Of a stretch of 64,000 nucleotides of DNA, positions 48,383-59,239 are shown in pieces. Source of the stretch: Azadirachta indica. Lineage: Eukaryota; Streptophyta; Magnoliopsida; Sapindales; Meliaceae. The position numbers and the translations under genes are program-made. Each line of letters begins with the position of its first letter. The first letter of the stretch is position 1. The notes beneath the pieces were generated by a model. It did not search any database, was not told the DNA's origin, and was given only the letters and a program-made list of their open reading frames with translations. The stretch is taken from positions 1,031,191 through 1,095,190 of the forward strand of contig CM040443.1 in NCBI GenBank assembly GCA_022749755.1. Direction: 5' to 3'.

Positions 48383-49519
48383 ATCACCTGAGTTTTAACT
48401 TGATGATTTGCACGATTTTTGGTCCTTGGATCACCAACTGATGGCTTGATTTAGACTTTTCCTATCTTTTTTTTTTATGTTTTTGGGGGCTAGCCACCAT
48501 TATCCTATTTTAGAAAGGGGATTTTGAGAGTAAGAAAAAGAGAGAAAAGTAGAAAATTAACAAATCCTAGGAAGAAATTAGAAGATTACTCAAGAATTAT
48601 GGATTGGAAGTATCAATCAACCTAGTTTTATCTCTTATTCTCTTAATTTCTCCTGAATTTCAATTGTTATTGTTATTTGTTCTATTTCTTAAGAATGATG
48701 AATTTCAAGTTGATTTTGATGTTGAATTTGGACATGTTAGGCTAGACTCTATACTCAAGGGTCTTGATGTAATCTAGTTTGATTATATTTTGGTTGATTG
48801 GGATTTTGAGAATATAAGTATATTTCATTCATTTATATTTTCTTCCACTTAATGCTTCTAATTTGTTGGAAAATGAATTAGTTGAATTTCATGAATGAAT
48901 GAATGCTTAGGAGAGACTAATCTTTTTATTAGGATTGGAAGAACAAGGTTTACGAATATTGAGAGTCTAAGAGGATATTAATGTCTAGATAATCAAATTA
49001 ATACTAGGGACGTCAAGAGACTGGAAGACGATTGAATCTTTAGTTATTAATAACTGGCAATGCTAAAAAAACGTGTGATTAATTGAGTTGGATAGGGATA
49101 TCGGCTAGGTTAGTTAGACATAGGACCTGATTCAACACTCGAGAAGGGTAACAAGGTTAAATTATAAACAATGATTAGTGATTGAAGCAAAATGTATTAG
49201 CAAGTCCCAACTAGGATAAATATATTGAAAATTAGGTGAAGTCAAGGCCTTAGAACCATTTTTATACATTTTCACATGCTTGCTTTATTAATTTTGTTTC
49301 TTGTTTATTTTTTCTATTTTTAAATTAGTGAATATAATTTATAATTTTTGCTAGTTTGATCTGTTAAATTAAGGTTTGCCTAGGTAAAGTCAATTTACCA
49401 TAATTATAGTAATAAGCCTAAACTTCAAAAAACTCAGTCCTCATGGGTACGACAAATCCTTTTTATCATTATACTATTTGTACCATCTTATATACTTATA
49501 GGTTATGAGGTTTAGCAAC
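48383..49519 (+). mobile_element. LTR of gypsy element 1 (Tat-like)
   Basis: Aligns in order with 59240-60286: TGATGATTTGCACGAT, then TTTTTGGGGGCTAGCCAC, TTTTATCTCTT, AATATTGAGAGTCTAAGAGG, GATAGGGATATCGGC and GGTGAAGTCAAGGCCTTAGAA. It ends GGTTTAGCAACA directly before a primer-binding site, so it is a 5' LTR. No coding sequence. Confidence 0.75.
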
Positions 49520-49527
49520 AAGTTTTT

Positions 49528-49544
49528 TGCGCCATTGTTAAGGA
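49528..49544 (+). promoter_or_regulatory. Primer-binding site of gypsy element 1
   Basis: TGCGCCATTGTTAAGGA, just after AGTTTTT, is a decayed form of the TGGCGCCGTTGCCGGGGA site found after the 5' LTR in plant Tat/Athila gypsy elements. Confidence 0.65.
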
Positions 49545-49751
49545 TTGAGAATTTTTTAATTGTACGAATACTACAATTAACTAGTTCTAATTTTAATTTA
49601 GGCATTTATTTTGTTTTGTTTAATTTTTGTTTTAATTTGAGTTTCCTAGGTTCATGCAAAGAACGAGAATCTAAAACCAATTGCATTTGATCTCAAAATT
49701 GAATGAACTCTTTGTCAGCTCATGAAGGAAAGAAGAAATCAACCCATAACC

Positions 49752-50398
49752 ATGGCTGACCAGACCAATCCTCAACAAGTAAGTAAAGATTATTTTAGGT
49801 CAGTAATCAATGACAATTATTCTGGAATAGCATGCCCAACCATTAGTGCCAACAATTTTGAGCTCAAACCCACATTGATTAGTACGGTGCAACAAAATTA
49901 GTTTGGGGGATCACCATTCGAAGACTTGAATATGCACTTGGCAATGTTTATTGAGATTTGTGACATGGTGAAGATGAATTGGGTTACTGAGGATGCTATT
50001 AGATTGTGTTTGTTCCCTTTCTCTCTTGGGATGGTTGTAATCCTTGCAATTGAGAAGTATTGTAACTTGGGAAAAGTTGGTGCATAAGTCCCTATCTAAA
50101 TTCTTCGCACCAGCAAAGACAGCTCTTTTGAGGATTGAAATTGGAACTTTCAAGAAGTAACAGTGAAGTCTTTGGAAGTGCAAGCTGGCCAACTAGCTAT
50201 ATCAATAAAGTCTCCTCAAGGAGGAAAATTTCTAAGTGATACAGAAGTCAACCTAAGAGAGCAATATAAGACTTTAGCTTATGGAGTGAAAAAAGAAGTC
50301 GAAGGATCAAACGTGCAATCAAGTGAAGCAATCACCTTGTCAACAAAGCCATTTACAGAAATAAAAAAAGAGAAGCATGAAAAAGAAAAGGGGACATA
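49752..50398 (+). pseudogene. Gypsy gag remnant
   Basis: Starts MADQTNPQQ and follows the plant gypsy gag order: CPTISANNFELKP, then a stop, FGGSPFEDLNMHL, IRLCLFPFSL, a deletion, then in another frame TWEKLVHK and KFFAPAKTALLRIEIGTFKK with a stop before EVQAGQLA. From 50163 a 78-codon stretch stays open with REQYKTL and a Lys/Glu-rich end. Several stops and at least one deletion make it inactive. Confidence 0.8.
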
Positions 50399-50569
50399 GG
50401 CCAAAACAACATAAGAGGTTAAAAAGCCTAACAAAATATTGTTTTTTAACAATCCTCTATTTCTTAAAACACCTCTTCCATTTCCTCAGAAATTTCAAAA
50501 GAAGATTGATGGCTAATTCTCCAAGTTGAAAAGCTTATTTATATCAAAATCCCTTTTGGGGATGCTTTG

Positions 50570-51196
50570 GAATAAATGCGTAACGATGCAAGTTTATAAA
50601 GGAATTGATGTATAAAAAGCAACAATTGAAAGATTTTGAAATGATAAAGCTCACAGAGGAATGTAATGCAATTCTTAAGAAGAAATTACCTCCTAAATTA
50701 ATAAAGTTAGAGAGTTTTACTATTCATTACATTATTAGAGGTTCATACTTTAAATGAGTATTATGTGATTTAGCATTAATCTAATGGCACTCTCTATTTT
50801 CAAAAAATTAGGCCTTGGAGAAGTGAAGCATTGACATCTCAATGTAATTGGCAGATAGGTCTATCATTTATCCTAGTGGAATTATAAGATGTTTTGGTTA
50901 AAGTTGAAAATTTTATCTTTCTAGCAAAATTTGCGGTATTGGATATGGAAGAAGATGACGAGATGCCTCTTATTCTTGGCCAACCTTTCCTAGCCACTAA
51001 TGGAGCTTTTATTGATGTTCAACGTGGTGAGTTAATGCTAAGGAAGAATAAAGAGAAGGTCAAGTTTAATATTTACTATGATATAAAATCTCCAAAAGGG
51101 ACAAATATTTGCCACATGGTAGATGTTATAGACAATAATGGAGTGGAAACTGATAAAGATGAGATTCCTTACTTCATTTGGTTTTGGGTAAGTTAA
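50570..51196 (+). pseudogene. Gypsy aspartic protease remnant
   Basis: Reads ELMYKKQQLKDFEMIKLTEE, CNAILKKKLPPKL, a damaged active-site area where the family LCDLGAS motif has a deletion and stop (about 50760-50785), then LADRSIIYPSGII. In the open part 50894-51196 it continues with VLDMEEDDEMPLILGQPFLA and FIDVQRGELMLR. The reverse transcriptase, RNase H and integrase that should follow are absent. The sequence passes directly to the element's 3' non-coding region. Confidence 0.85.
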
Positions 51197-51359
51197 AGTC
51201 AAAAGCATCTAGTTCGTTCGTGAATGAGGAAATGTTCCCTTTTGATGCAGTTAATTTGAAAAGCAATGATGGATAGATTTTTTGAGTGAAGCATTACTAT
51301 GAGAAAGAGGAAAAGAATGAGGCAAACATTCTTCTTAAAGATTGAGATTGACAGAAACG

Positions 51360-52289
51360 AAGAAGAGTTCGGTTGAAGACATTAAACTTAACGTTGCTTG
51401 GGAGGTAGCCTAAGGTTTTCGAGAAGGGGAAGATGAACTTTGTGATGGAGTTATTCAAATTAGGTGTTACCCTTTCTTTTTCCTTCTCTTAGCATTTTTA
51501 ATATTTTTATTCCTCTTCCAACCTAAGTTAAACTTTTCATTGCTTGATCTTTGGTTTCGAACATTGAGGACAATGTTAGATTTAAGCTTAAGAGTGGAGT
51601 TACTTTAGGTAAATATTTGTGTTAATTTTTGTTCATTTTTGTGATAAATTTTTCTTGTTTGTTTTCTTTTAGTGAGTCATTTCCTTGCGTTGTGAGAAGT
51701 TTGTAGAAATGAATTAGGCATGGTCAATTTGAAGTGATGAGATATTAAGCGAAAATTATAATTTTGTCCTTGTACAACTAAGTTTTATTTCCTTATGTTC
51801 ATAATCTATATGTACTTCATGTCAAAATTGATCATAATCTTAATTTGATGAATTCACATAATTAGAATATGATATGTAAGATAGTACAGATTCATATGTC
51901 CCTTTTTCGTGAGCTTTTGATCTTTTATGTGCTAATTCCGAGTGTTATATGATTATTTTATATGTATTCTTGGTATCCTTTTTTATTTAGTGATCTCATC
52001 ATGTTTTGTTTTGGCTATTTAATTTACTTTTCATGTTTTGGATGTAAGATTGAGTGTATGACACATGAGAAGGAATTTTAGGCATTGTTTAAAATGTTTA
52101 AACCTTTCTAACCAACCTCATGAATGCTTCCTTAGTTAACTACTTTGAGTTTCAAGTTAATCTCTTATTTCCTCATAAAACAAAAAATAACCAAACCCCA
52201 ATAACTAAAATTATTCCCTTTATCCTTATGGGAGCTCTCGAGCTATCTTGAAATTATAATGTCATATGCTTTAAAATAAATTTGAGAGT
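51360..52289 (+). mobile_element. 3' non-coding region of gypsy element 1
   Basis: GACATTAAACTTAACGTTGC, CTTGGGAGGTAGCC, ACATTGAGGACAATGTTAGA and TTTAAGCTTAAGAGTGG are the phrases that follow pol in plant Tat/Athila elements. They recur in the same order at 60420-60640. The region is cut at about 52289 by the LINE and probably resumes after 58712 (GCACAAACCAAAAAAAAAAG there, GCAACCAAAAAAAAAAAAAA at 61418 in element 2). Confidence 0.7.
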
Positions 52290-52635
52290 AAAACATTTTT
52301 TCTTCCGTGTTGCTACAGTACCTTTTTCTCTCAAGTGCTATAATAACATTCAAACCTTAAACTCAATTTTCCGGCAACGTTTCTGGTGAGTGTATTCTCA
52401 CCTCCCTCATTAAAACATTCCTTCCTTACCGATCTACATTTTGAATTGTGATTTGCATCATTTCAAGTTAAATTTGGGTCGAATTAAGCATTTTAATTTC
52501 GGTTTACTATTCATACAATAGTAACCTGATTTTATTTCATCTTCACGGTTAATTTTCTTCGTCCTCAACCGATTATATTGAGTTATGTTGTTGTTGTTGT
52601 GGTTTTTCGGATTTTTTTTTTCGGAAAATTCGAAG

Positions 52636-52850
52636 GTGCTACAGTGAATTTCTCCAAGCTACAGTGACGTTCGTGCTACAGTGACTTCAATTTCCACAGT
52701 AATTGTAGTGCTACAATATCTTTGATTTCTACAGTAACTGCTAGCTACAGTCTCTACAGTGTTGGGTCTATAGTCTTGGGCTACAGCTACAATTGAATTA
52801 TTATTATGCTGCCAGACTATTTCAACAGTATCATATGCTACAGTACCCCC
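52636..52850 (+). repeat. Cluster of ACAGT motifs in the LINE 5' region
   Basis: Nine ACAGT pentamers, most as GCTACAGTG or CTACAGTA, lie within about 215 bp at irregular spacing, with one more at 52315. All are on the plus strand, upstream of ORF1. The bias suggests an internal promoter or a protein/RNA-binding leader, but no function can be read from sequence. Confidence 0.8.
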
Positions 52851-52878
52851 ATAAAGTTGATAGGTTTTTCACACCATT

Positions 52879-54508
52879 ATGCCCACCCCGGGTTGTAACA
52901 ATGGCCAACCGCCGCGACCACCAAACCGGGACACAGATTTTCTGCCATTACCATCGATACAACGGAATCCCACCACAGATTCACGACCTTGCAAATCATT
53001 TGTGGATGCCGTTTCTAATTCTCGGGTGCCAAACTCACTATTCCATTCAAACCGACTTCTCTCTACAGAGGTGAGCCAATAATCCTCTTTTCTAAAGAGG
53101 AAATTCAAACCATGGCCATCCCATTTAATTATCTTTAGTGGGAAAATTTTCGTCTGCGTAGTCCAAAATGCCAATCATTCGAAAATTCTTCCTTTTACTT
53201 GGACTTAGAGGAGAATGCCAAGTATCACTTCTGGATAACCGCCATGTTTTAATCAGGCTGCAACTTGAGGAGGATTATACCAGGATTTGGTTGCGACAGA
53301 TATGGTATGTCAGCGATACATCTATGCGCATATTCAAGTGGTTTACCACTTTCCGATATTCAGAGGAGTCTCCTATTGTTCTAGTATAGGTATCCTTGCC
53401 TATTCTCCCAGTTCAGTTTATGCATTGTAGGGAAGCCTTATTCTCTATAGCAACTGCCATTGGCAAACCCCTACGGGTAGATTAAGCCACGACCTTGCTT
53501 AATTGATGCTTAGTTGCTAGAGTGCTCATAAAGTATGATATTTTCCAACCTTTGATGCAGAGACTTTGGATCGATGAAGGTGATGATAGTTTTTGGCAGG
53601 ATATAATATTCGAGAGAGTTTCACCTTATTATGAGGCTTGTAGACATTTGGGTCACTCTTGAGATGAGTACTACATCGCCAAACCATAATTGAGGGCTGC
53701 ATCTAAGCCTAAGCACGCCGATAGCGCACAGATATAAGAAAAGAGAGTGAAGACAACAACAAATAAAAAAGAAAGCCAGCAAATAGAGGGTGCCAAACCC
53801 TAATATGTCATTAAGGTCGACTACAAAGACCAGACTAATATGTATATGACCGTTAATTTTAGAAGAAAAATTTCAACTACTCAAGACCCATCACCACAAC
53901 AAGATTCTCAAGAAGGTACTTTAGATGCCACAAGTGGACAAGAGCAGCCAGCTTTAGAGAACATTGAGGGTTTACCACAAAAAGTTACTACAGAGAGTGT
54001 AGATCGAGCGACAGAGATAGTTACAGATATACCAGAGAAGGCAGTTACAGCTGAGAGGGTAGATACAGGACTGAAGGGCTTTGCTCAGGAAGCACCCTTT
54101 GTTGAGGCTTTTATGGCCAAGGATAACACCCAGCATAAAGTACAAGCCGTAAAGAGCATAGAGAAGGTTGATGGTTTAGAGGAATAATCATTGATGAGCA
54201 GACACACAGTTAACCCAAATAACCCGGATGTGGCCACCATGGATTCTTTACCAATTATTCATGTGTACAGATTTAAGGATTACATCGCTGAGGGGACAGT
54301 TGATGACAATGAGAAAATATATGAACTTAACATTGAGGACACTCATGTCCCCGAAAGGAGACCCATATCCGATTTCGAATACACTGGTATTGCCACTTTC
54401 GGTACAGGGACAAAGACATCAAGGGCCAGAATCTTAATGGTCCAACCTCGAAGATCCCACAAATCTACTTGGAGGCTTCATGCAGCCTCCACCTCCTCTT
54501 TTCGATGA
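52879..54508 (+). pseudogene. LINE ORF1 (DUF4283 / zinc-knuckle protein) remnant
   Basis: ORF1 proteins of plant LINEs bind the element RNA. The frame begins MPTPGCNNGQPPRPP with KSFVDAVSN soon after. A DUF4283-like domain follows (RHVLIRLQLEEDYTRIWLRQ near 53247-53305), then IWYVSDTSMRIFKW, DEGDDSFWQDIIFERVSPYY and CRHLGHS. The zinc knuckle has Tyr where the first and last Cys are expected, and a TGA interrupts it at about 53660. The tail (53840-54187) is an open acidic, Gln/Glu/Thr-rich stretch. The last frame ends with TGA at 54506-54508, overlapping the ORF2 start. Stops occur at about 53083, 53128, 53385 and 53486, and frameshifts are needed between blocks. Confidence 0.8.
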
Positions 54509-55699
54509 TTAATTCTCTCATTTAGAAGATTCAAGGGATCATCAAACCCTTTGCAATGTGAAGATTGAGAAAACTAATCCGGATGCACAGATTATCATTG
54601 ATTTGTATACTGGAACCTTTCACTGGTCCGACCAGATTAGATCACACGAGAGTTCGGCTTGCTTTGGACCATGCAACATTTTTTCCCGCTCAGGGAAGAT
54701 TTGGATTTTTTGATCAGCTTCTTTCTCAATTGAGGTTATGCAGGATTCGGGACAAGTTCTTCATTGTTGGGTTTGTCACTCCTCCCTTCCTGTACCCATT
54801 TATGTTTTCTTTGTTTATGCTAATTGTTCCCCTTTGTTGAGGGTTGATCCTTGGGATGCATTAATCTCACTTGCTAGAGAGATAGTTGGCCCCTGGATGG
54901 TTGGGGGAGATTTTAATGTTTAATAGGCTCACTCTGAGGTACTTGGCAGGAATCTTCAGTCCCAGACAGCTATTGATGCATTCAACTTAGCACTTATGGA
55001 GTGTGGATTAGAGGATGCTGGATTTATTGGGAGTCCCTTTATATGGACTAATGGCAGGACTAAGGGGCGTCTAGATAGGGTGGTGGCAAATCATCAGTGG
55101 GCTAGTTATTTTTCAGTCTTTAAGGTCTCTCACCTCAATCGCACGGTTTCAGACCACTCCCCTCTACTAATCTCCCTAGAGCAGAGCACGACTAAAAGAC
55201 CTTCTAGATTCAGGTTCCTGTATACTTGGCTAAGGCATCCGGGATTTCATGATATCATTAGACAGAGTTGGTTGGATCCAGTGTTAGGCACAGGGATGAT
55301 TGGCTTTCAACAGAAGCTTACGCGATTGAAGCTTCGTCTGAAAGCTTGGAATAAATAGGTTTTCAGCAATGTCTTTCAGAGGGTTCAGGAGGCAGAGAAG
55401 GAGGTCTCTAAGAAGGAGCGCATCTACGACCTTTCGTGTACGACCCAAGATAGAGCTTCCTTTTCTAAGGTCAAGGCCTGACTACAGCATGCATTGATTT
55501 GTGAGGAATCATTTTTGAGGCAGATGTCTAGTGTTAGGTGGGTTCCTGAGGGGGACTCCAATACACGGTTCTTCCACGCCCTGACTCATAAAAAGCGATA
55601 GTATTTTTCTATTCACAAGATTCAGGGACCCAACACTATTTAGATTTTCGATCCTTCAGCCATTGCAGCTTCAACAGTTGATTACTTTTAGGGTCTTTT

Positions 55700-56963
55700 A
55701 TCAGTGGGCGTTAGTCACTTTCAACAGAGCGACTTTAGCTTCATTCCAGCCATAGTGACGGAGGACGACAATATGGACTTATGTAGGGTGCCTGAGTTGG
55801 ATGAGGTTAGAGATGTCGTATTTTTCATTGATCCAGATAGTGCCCTAGGACCAGACGGATTCTGTGGCAGGTTTTATCAATTTTGTTGAGATATTATCAA
55901 AGACGACCTCCATGCTGCTGTCATAGACTATTTCAGAGGGTCAGCTATGCCTCGGAGTTTTCAGAGCACTATCTTGGTCCTACTTCCCAAGAAGAACTCT
56001 CCGTCTATGTGGGCAAATTTTTGACCTATTAGCCTGTGCAATGTGAGCAATAAGATACTGACCAAGATACTTGCATCTCATCTATCATTCTTATTACCTT
56101 GCATTATCTCGCCTTCTCAGAGTGGTTTCGTTCCTGGCAGAATAATTCATGATAATATCTTGCTAGCTTAAGAGTTGATGCATGATTTAAACCATCGCTC
56201 ACGCGGAGGTAATGTCGTGATGAAGTTCGATTTGGCTAAGGCATATGATATAATGTCTTGGCCATTCATTATTCAGATGCTCAGGAGTTTTGGCTTCTCA
56301 GACCGGTGGATTTCTTTGATCAAGAGAGTAATTATGGGTCCATGGTTCTCAGTGATGGTGAATGAGGTCCTTCACGGTTTCTTCCAGTCACAGGGTGAAC
56401 TCAGGCAAGGCGACCCTATTTCACCTTGCTTGTTCATTATTGTTGCTGAGTTCTTATTCAGAGGTCTAGATGTCTTGTATGCTAGGTATCCATCTATGGC
56501 ATATCGCACTAACTCCCAGTTGACCATCTTGCACCTGAGTTTCGCAAATGACATAGTGATTTTCGCTAATGGAGACAGGGCCAATCTTCAGAGCATTATG
56601 GACTCCCTTCATCATTATGAGATGGTGTCGAGCCAGATGATCAGCCAGGGCAAAAGTAGCTTCTTCGTAGGGAGTTCTTTTTCAACATCCAGACGGACCA
56701 TTGTCCAATTGGTTATAGGTTTCCAGCAGAGGCAACTACTTATGATCTATCTCGGGTGCCCCATCTACTCGGGGAACCTGAGGTCTTGCTACTTTGATGA
56801 CTTGGTTCAGAGGATTAAAGAGCGGATCTCAGGATGGGTGAATCACTTACTCTCTTTTAGAGGCAAGTTGGTGTTGATCAGACATGTGCTCTCTTTTATG
56901 CCTATGTATTTATTCCACGCCCTCAGGCCCTCTACAGAGATCCTTCATCAGATGGAGAGATGA
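55700..56963 (+). pseudogene. LINE reverse transcriptase domain with altered catalytic box
   Basis: The longest open part of ORF2. The first catalytic Asp region (KFDLAKAYD) is present, but the metal-binding box, normally FADD in plant L1 elements, reads FAND at 56541-56552, a single G-to-A change in the first Asp codon. The thumb-side motif YLGCPIYSGNLRSCYFDDL is preserved. The downstream frame ends at TGA 56961-56963. Confidence 0.85.
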
Positions 56964-58064
56964 TTCTTTTGGGGAGACATCGCACATATGAGATGGATTC
57001 ATTAGTGTAAATGGTAATCAGTTTGTTACCCCTTTAAGGAGGGTGGTCTGGGCTTTCACTCCTTTAGTGACGTGGCAAAAGCATGCGAGCTAAAACTATG
57101 GTGGCAGTTTCAATCCTAGTAGTCATTGCAGATCAGAACATCCGGGTATTGTTATATTTCGGTATCTTGCATCCTCTATTTGGAGACGCCTTTGTGCTAT
57201 AAGGAGTTCTGCTACGCCTCCGGTGAGATGGATGGTGAGATCTAGTGACTGCAGCTTCTGGTATGATTGTTGGTTAGGCTCTTGCCCTCTTTATTTTTAT
57301 AATTCACAGGCAGCTACCATGGCCCTCGTATCGGTCTACTAGATAGGTACAGTATGGGATAGAGGGAAGTGTTAATAATGCTTCCACCATCTATTGTCGA
57401 GCAGATACTAACTGTTCCTATCACTTTGGACGGTCCCGACGACATTAGATGGAGCTTATCCTTAGATGGGGATTTCTCTCTTCGTTCAACTTGAGAGCTT
57501 ATTCGTCGCTCTGCACCTATAGATGAGGTCTACACCAGTATTTAGCAGCGTCACATTCCCTCACGCATTTTTTTTTTTTTTTATGGAGGCTCATTTGTGG
57601 TTTCTTGGCTACAGACATTGCCTTATGCTCGAGAGGATTCTACATGGTATCGAGATGCATTTATCACAGCTCCATCGAGATTATCAGACACTTATTTTTT
57701 GATTGTATACAGGCATGACAGGTATGGAGGTATTTCTATTCCTTGATTGGACTCCAGCAACCTTCATTTTTATCTCCTCAAGCTCTCCTGATTTATTGGA
57801 CTAGATTAGCTTCGTCTGCGATGCACGTTAGAGTCATCATCGCTAGCCTCATTTTTTGGCAGATTTAGAAGGCGTAGAATGCTTCACGTTTCGATTCCAT
57901 TGCCTTCCAACTTTTGCAGTCATTCATCAGACCCTCAATGACCTACGCATGATTGGGTTAGCTTTTGGATACCGATCATCTCAGATCAGAGGCATCAGGG
58001 ACGTCAATTTTGTTAGTGGCTTGAGGACTATTTTTCCTAGGCAAAGGCCAATTAGATTGATATC

Positions 58065-58478
58065 GTGGGAGCGACCACAACAGGGATCGTGAAGCTTAAT
58101 GTGGATGGCTGTTCTAAAGGTAACCCAAGTATGCCTGCTATTGGAGGGATCTTTCGAGATAGTAGGGGCGAAATACTATATACCTTCGCACACTTTTTGG
58201 GTTATCAGCCCATCATTTATGCAGAGTTGATAGTTATCTGCGAGGGGCTTGAGATAGCATTAGAGTTGGGCTTTTCACACCTTATAGTAGAGTCAGATTC
58301 GACCACGGCTGTTTCTTGGATTTCGTCACGAGGCACGAGTCATTGGGATTATGCGTATATTTTGGCACAGATTCGCCTCCATTGCAGATCTTTGTCTATT
58401 CAGATCAAAGATATATTTAGAGAGGCGAACCATGCAGCAGATTTTGCTAATTGGGCATGCACACACCAACCTCGCTAG
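58065..58478 (+). pseudogene. LINE C-terminal RNase H domain (open)
   Basis: A 137-codon open block with the plant-LINE RNase H order: VKLNVDGCSKGNPSMPAIGG (first Asp), IYAELIVICEGLEIALELGF (Glu), LIVESDSTTAVSWIS (Asp) and REANHAADFANWA (last Asp). All four metal-binding acidic residues are present. The upstream frame (57856-58092) overlaps in another register, so it is cut off from the rest of ORF2. It is a domain of the LINE and not a separate host gene. Confidence 0.88.
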
Positions 58479-58724
58479 AGATTCAACGACAAACAGGATC
58501 TCCAGACCAGTATTTCGAGCATTATCGTTTTAGACTCTCAACAGTTCCCTTATATTAGGAGATAATGCTATTTTATCATTGTTCACTCGTTATCTCTATT
58601 TTCTGGAGATTTTACACCTCTAATATTGTACTCTTAATGATTTTGATTTATATTACAAGTAGGGGTCTAGCCGAACCCCCCACCAAATTGGTGGTCTTAA
58701 TTAAAAAAAATTAAGTTTGAGAGT

Positions 58725-59239
58725 TGTTGCATGTTATTTGTGTGCTTTTTGTCAAAAGCAACTTTATTAATTGATGCACAAACCAAAAAAAAAAGAGAGA
58801 GAGAAAGAGGGAGAAGAGAAGAAAAAAGAGAAAAGAGAAGGAAAAAAGAAAAATAGAAAAAGGAAAACCATGCATGCTGCCCAAGCCTCAACCAAGCATA
58901 GCAACTATGCTTGATCCATTCCAAAAATGTTGTGTAAATCCTCAAGTCGTGCTTGTATTTGATGATTTTTAGATGCCCATATGTAAGGAAGCAAGAAAAC
59001 GGTTATCCAAGGTAATTTGGTATCAAAATAAGTAGTAGATAAGTTGAGAAGAAGATCAGGACCAAAATGTAAAGCTTTAGTGATCAAAGTGAAAGAATCA
59101 CAAAATAAGGGTTAGTGTGCACAGCGTACCTGCGTCAAGCCATGTATATTGCCTAAGCCTTAACCAACCATAGCAGCTATAGTGCAACCACACCACTAAG
59201 AAGTGCAGCTGTGCCATCCTCATTGCCAACTAAGTGCCT
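58725..59239. other. Gypsy 3' remnant and LTR upstream sequence
   Basis: Begins with the LINE-interrupted gypsy sequence, including an A-rich and GAGA-rich run at 58780-58870. Two related blocks, ATGCATGCTGCCCAAGCCTC (58872) and ATGTATATTGCCTAAGCCTT (59141), lie 270 bp apart. No coding region. Confidence 0.5.

Larger units (their letters stand above)
54505..58478 (+). pseudogene. LINE ORF2 (endonuclease-RT-RNase H) remnant
   Basis: Starts ATG at 54505, inside the ORF1 stop (ATGA). The APE endonuclease part shows LIRMHRLSLICILEPFTGP, VGGDFNV then a stop at 54922, and an open block 54996-55358 with SPFIWTNGRTKGRLDRV and the catalytic VSDHSPLL. The reverse transcriptase shows SALGPDGFCGRFYQF, GFVPGR and a long open block 56175-56963 with MKFDLAKAYD and LRQGDPISPCLF. 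The zinc-binding region around 57400-57700 is broken. RNase H closes the ORF. Stops at about 54523, 54559, 55357, 55888 and 56961 and several frameshifts make it inactive. Confidence 0.88.
52290..58712 (+). mobile_element. L1-type LINE with RNase H, about 6.4 kb
   Basis: Carries a 5' region rich in ACAGT, ORF1 with DUF4283 and zinc-knuckle remnants, ORF2 with APE endonuclease, reverse transcriptase and a C-terminal RNase H, and a 3' end reading GTCTAGCCGAACCCCCCACC with a short A-rich tail at about 58701-58712. AAATTTGAGAGT (52278-52289) and AAGTTTGAGAGT (58713-58724) form a 12-bp target duplication with one mismatch. The length suggests a full-length insertion later damaged by point stops and frameshifts. 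It lies within the 3' region of gypsy element 1. Confidence 0.85.

Noticed and set aside
58065..58478. Stand-alone host RNase H gene
   Set aside because: Position, order and sequence fit the C-terminal RNase H of the LINE ORF2 immediately upstream. It has no start context or exons of its own.
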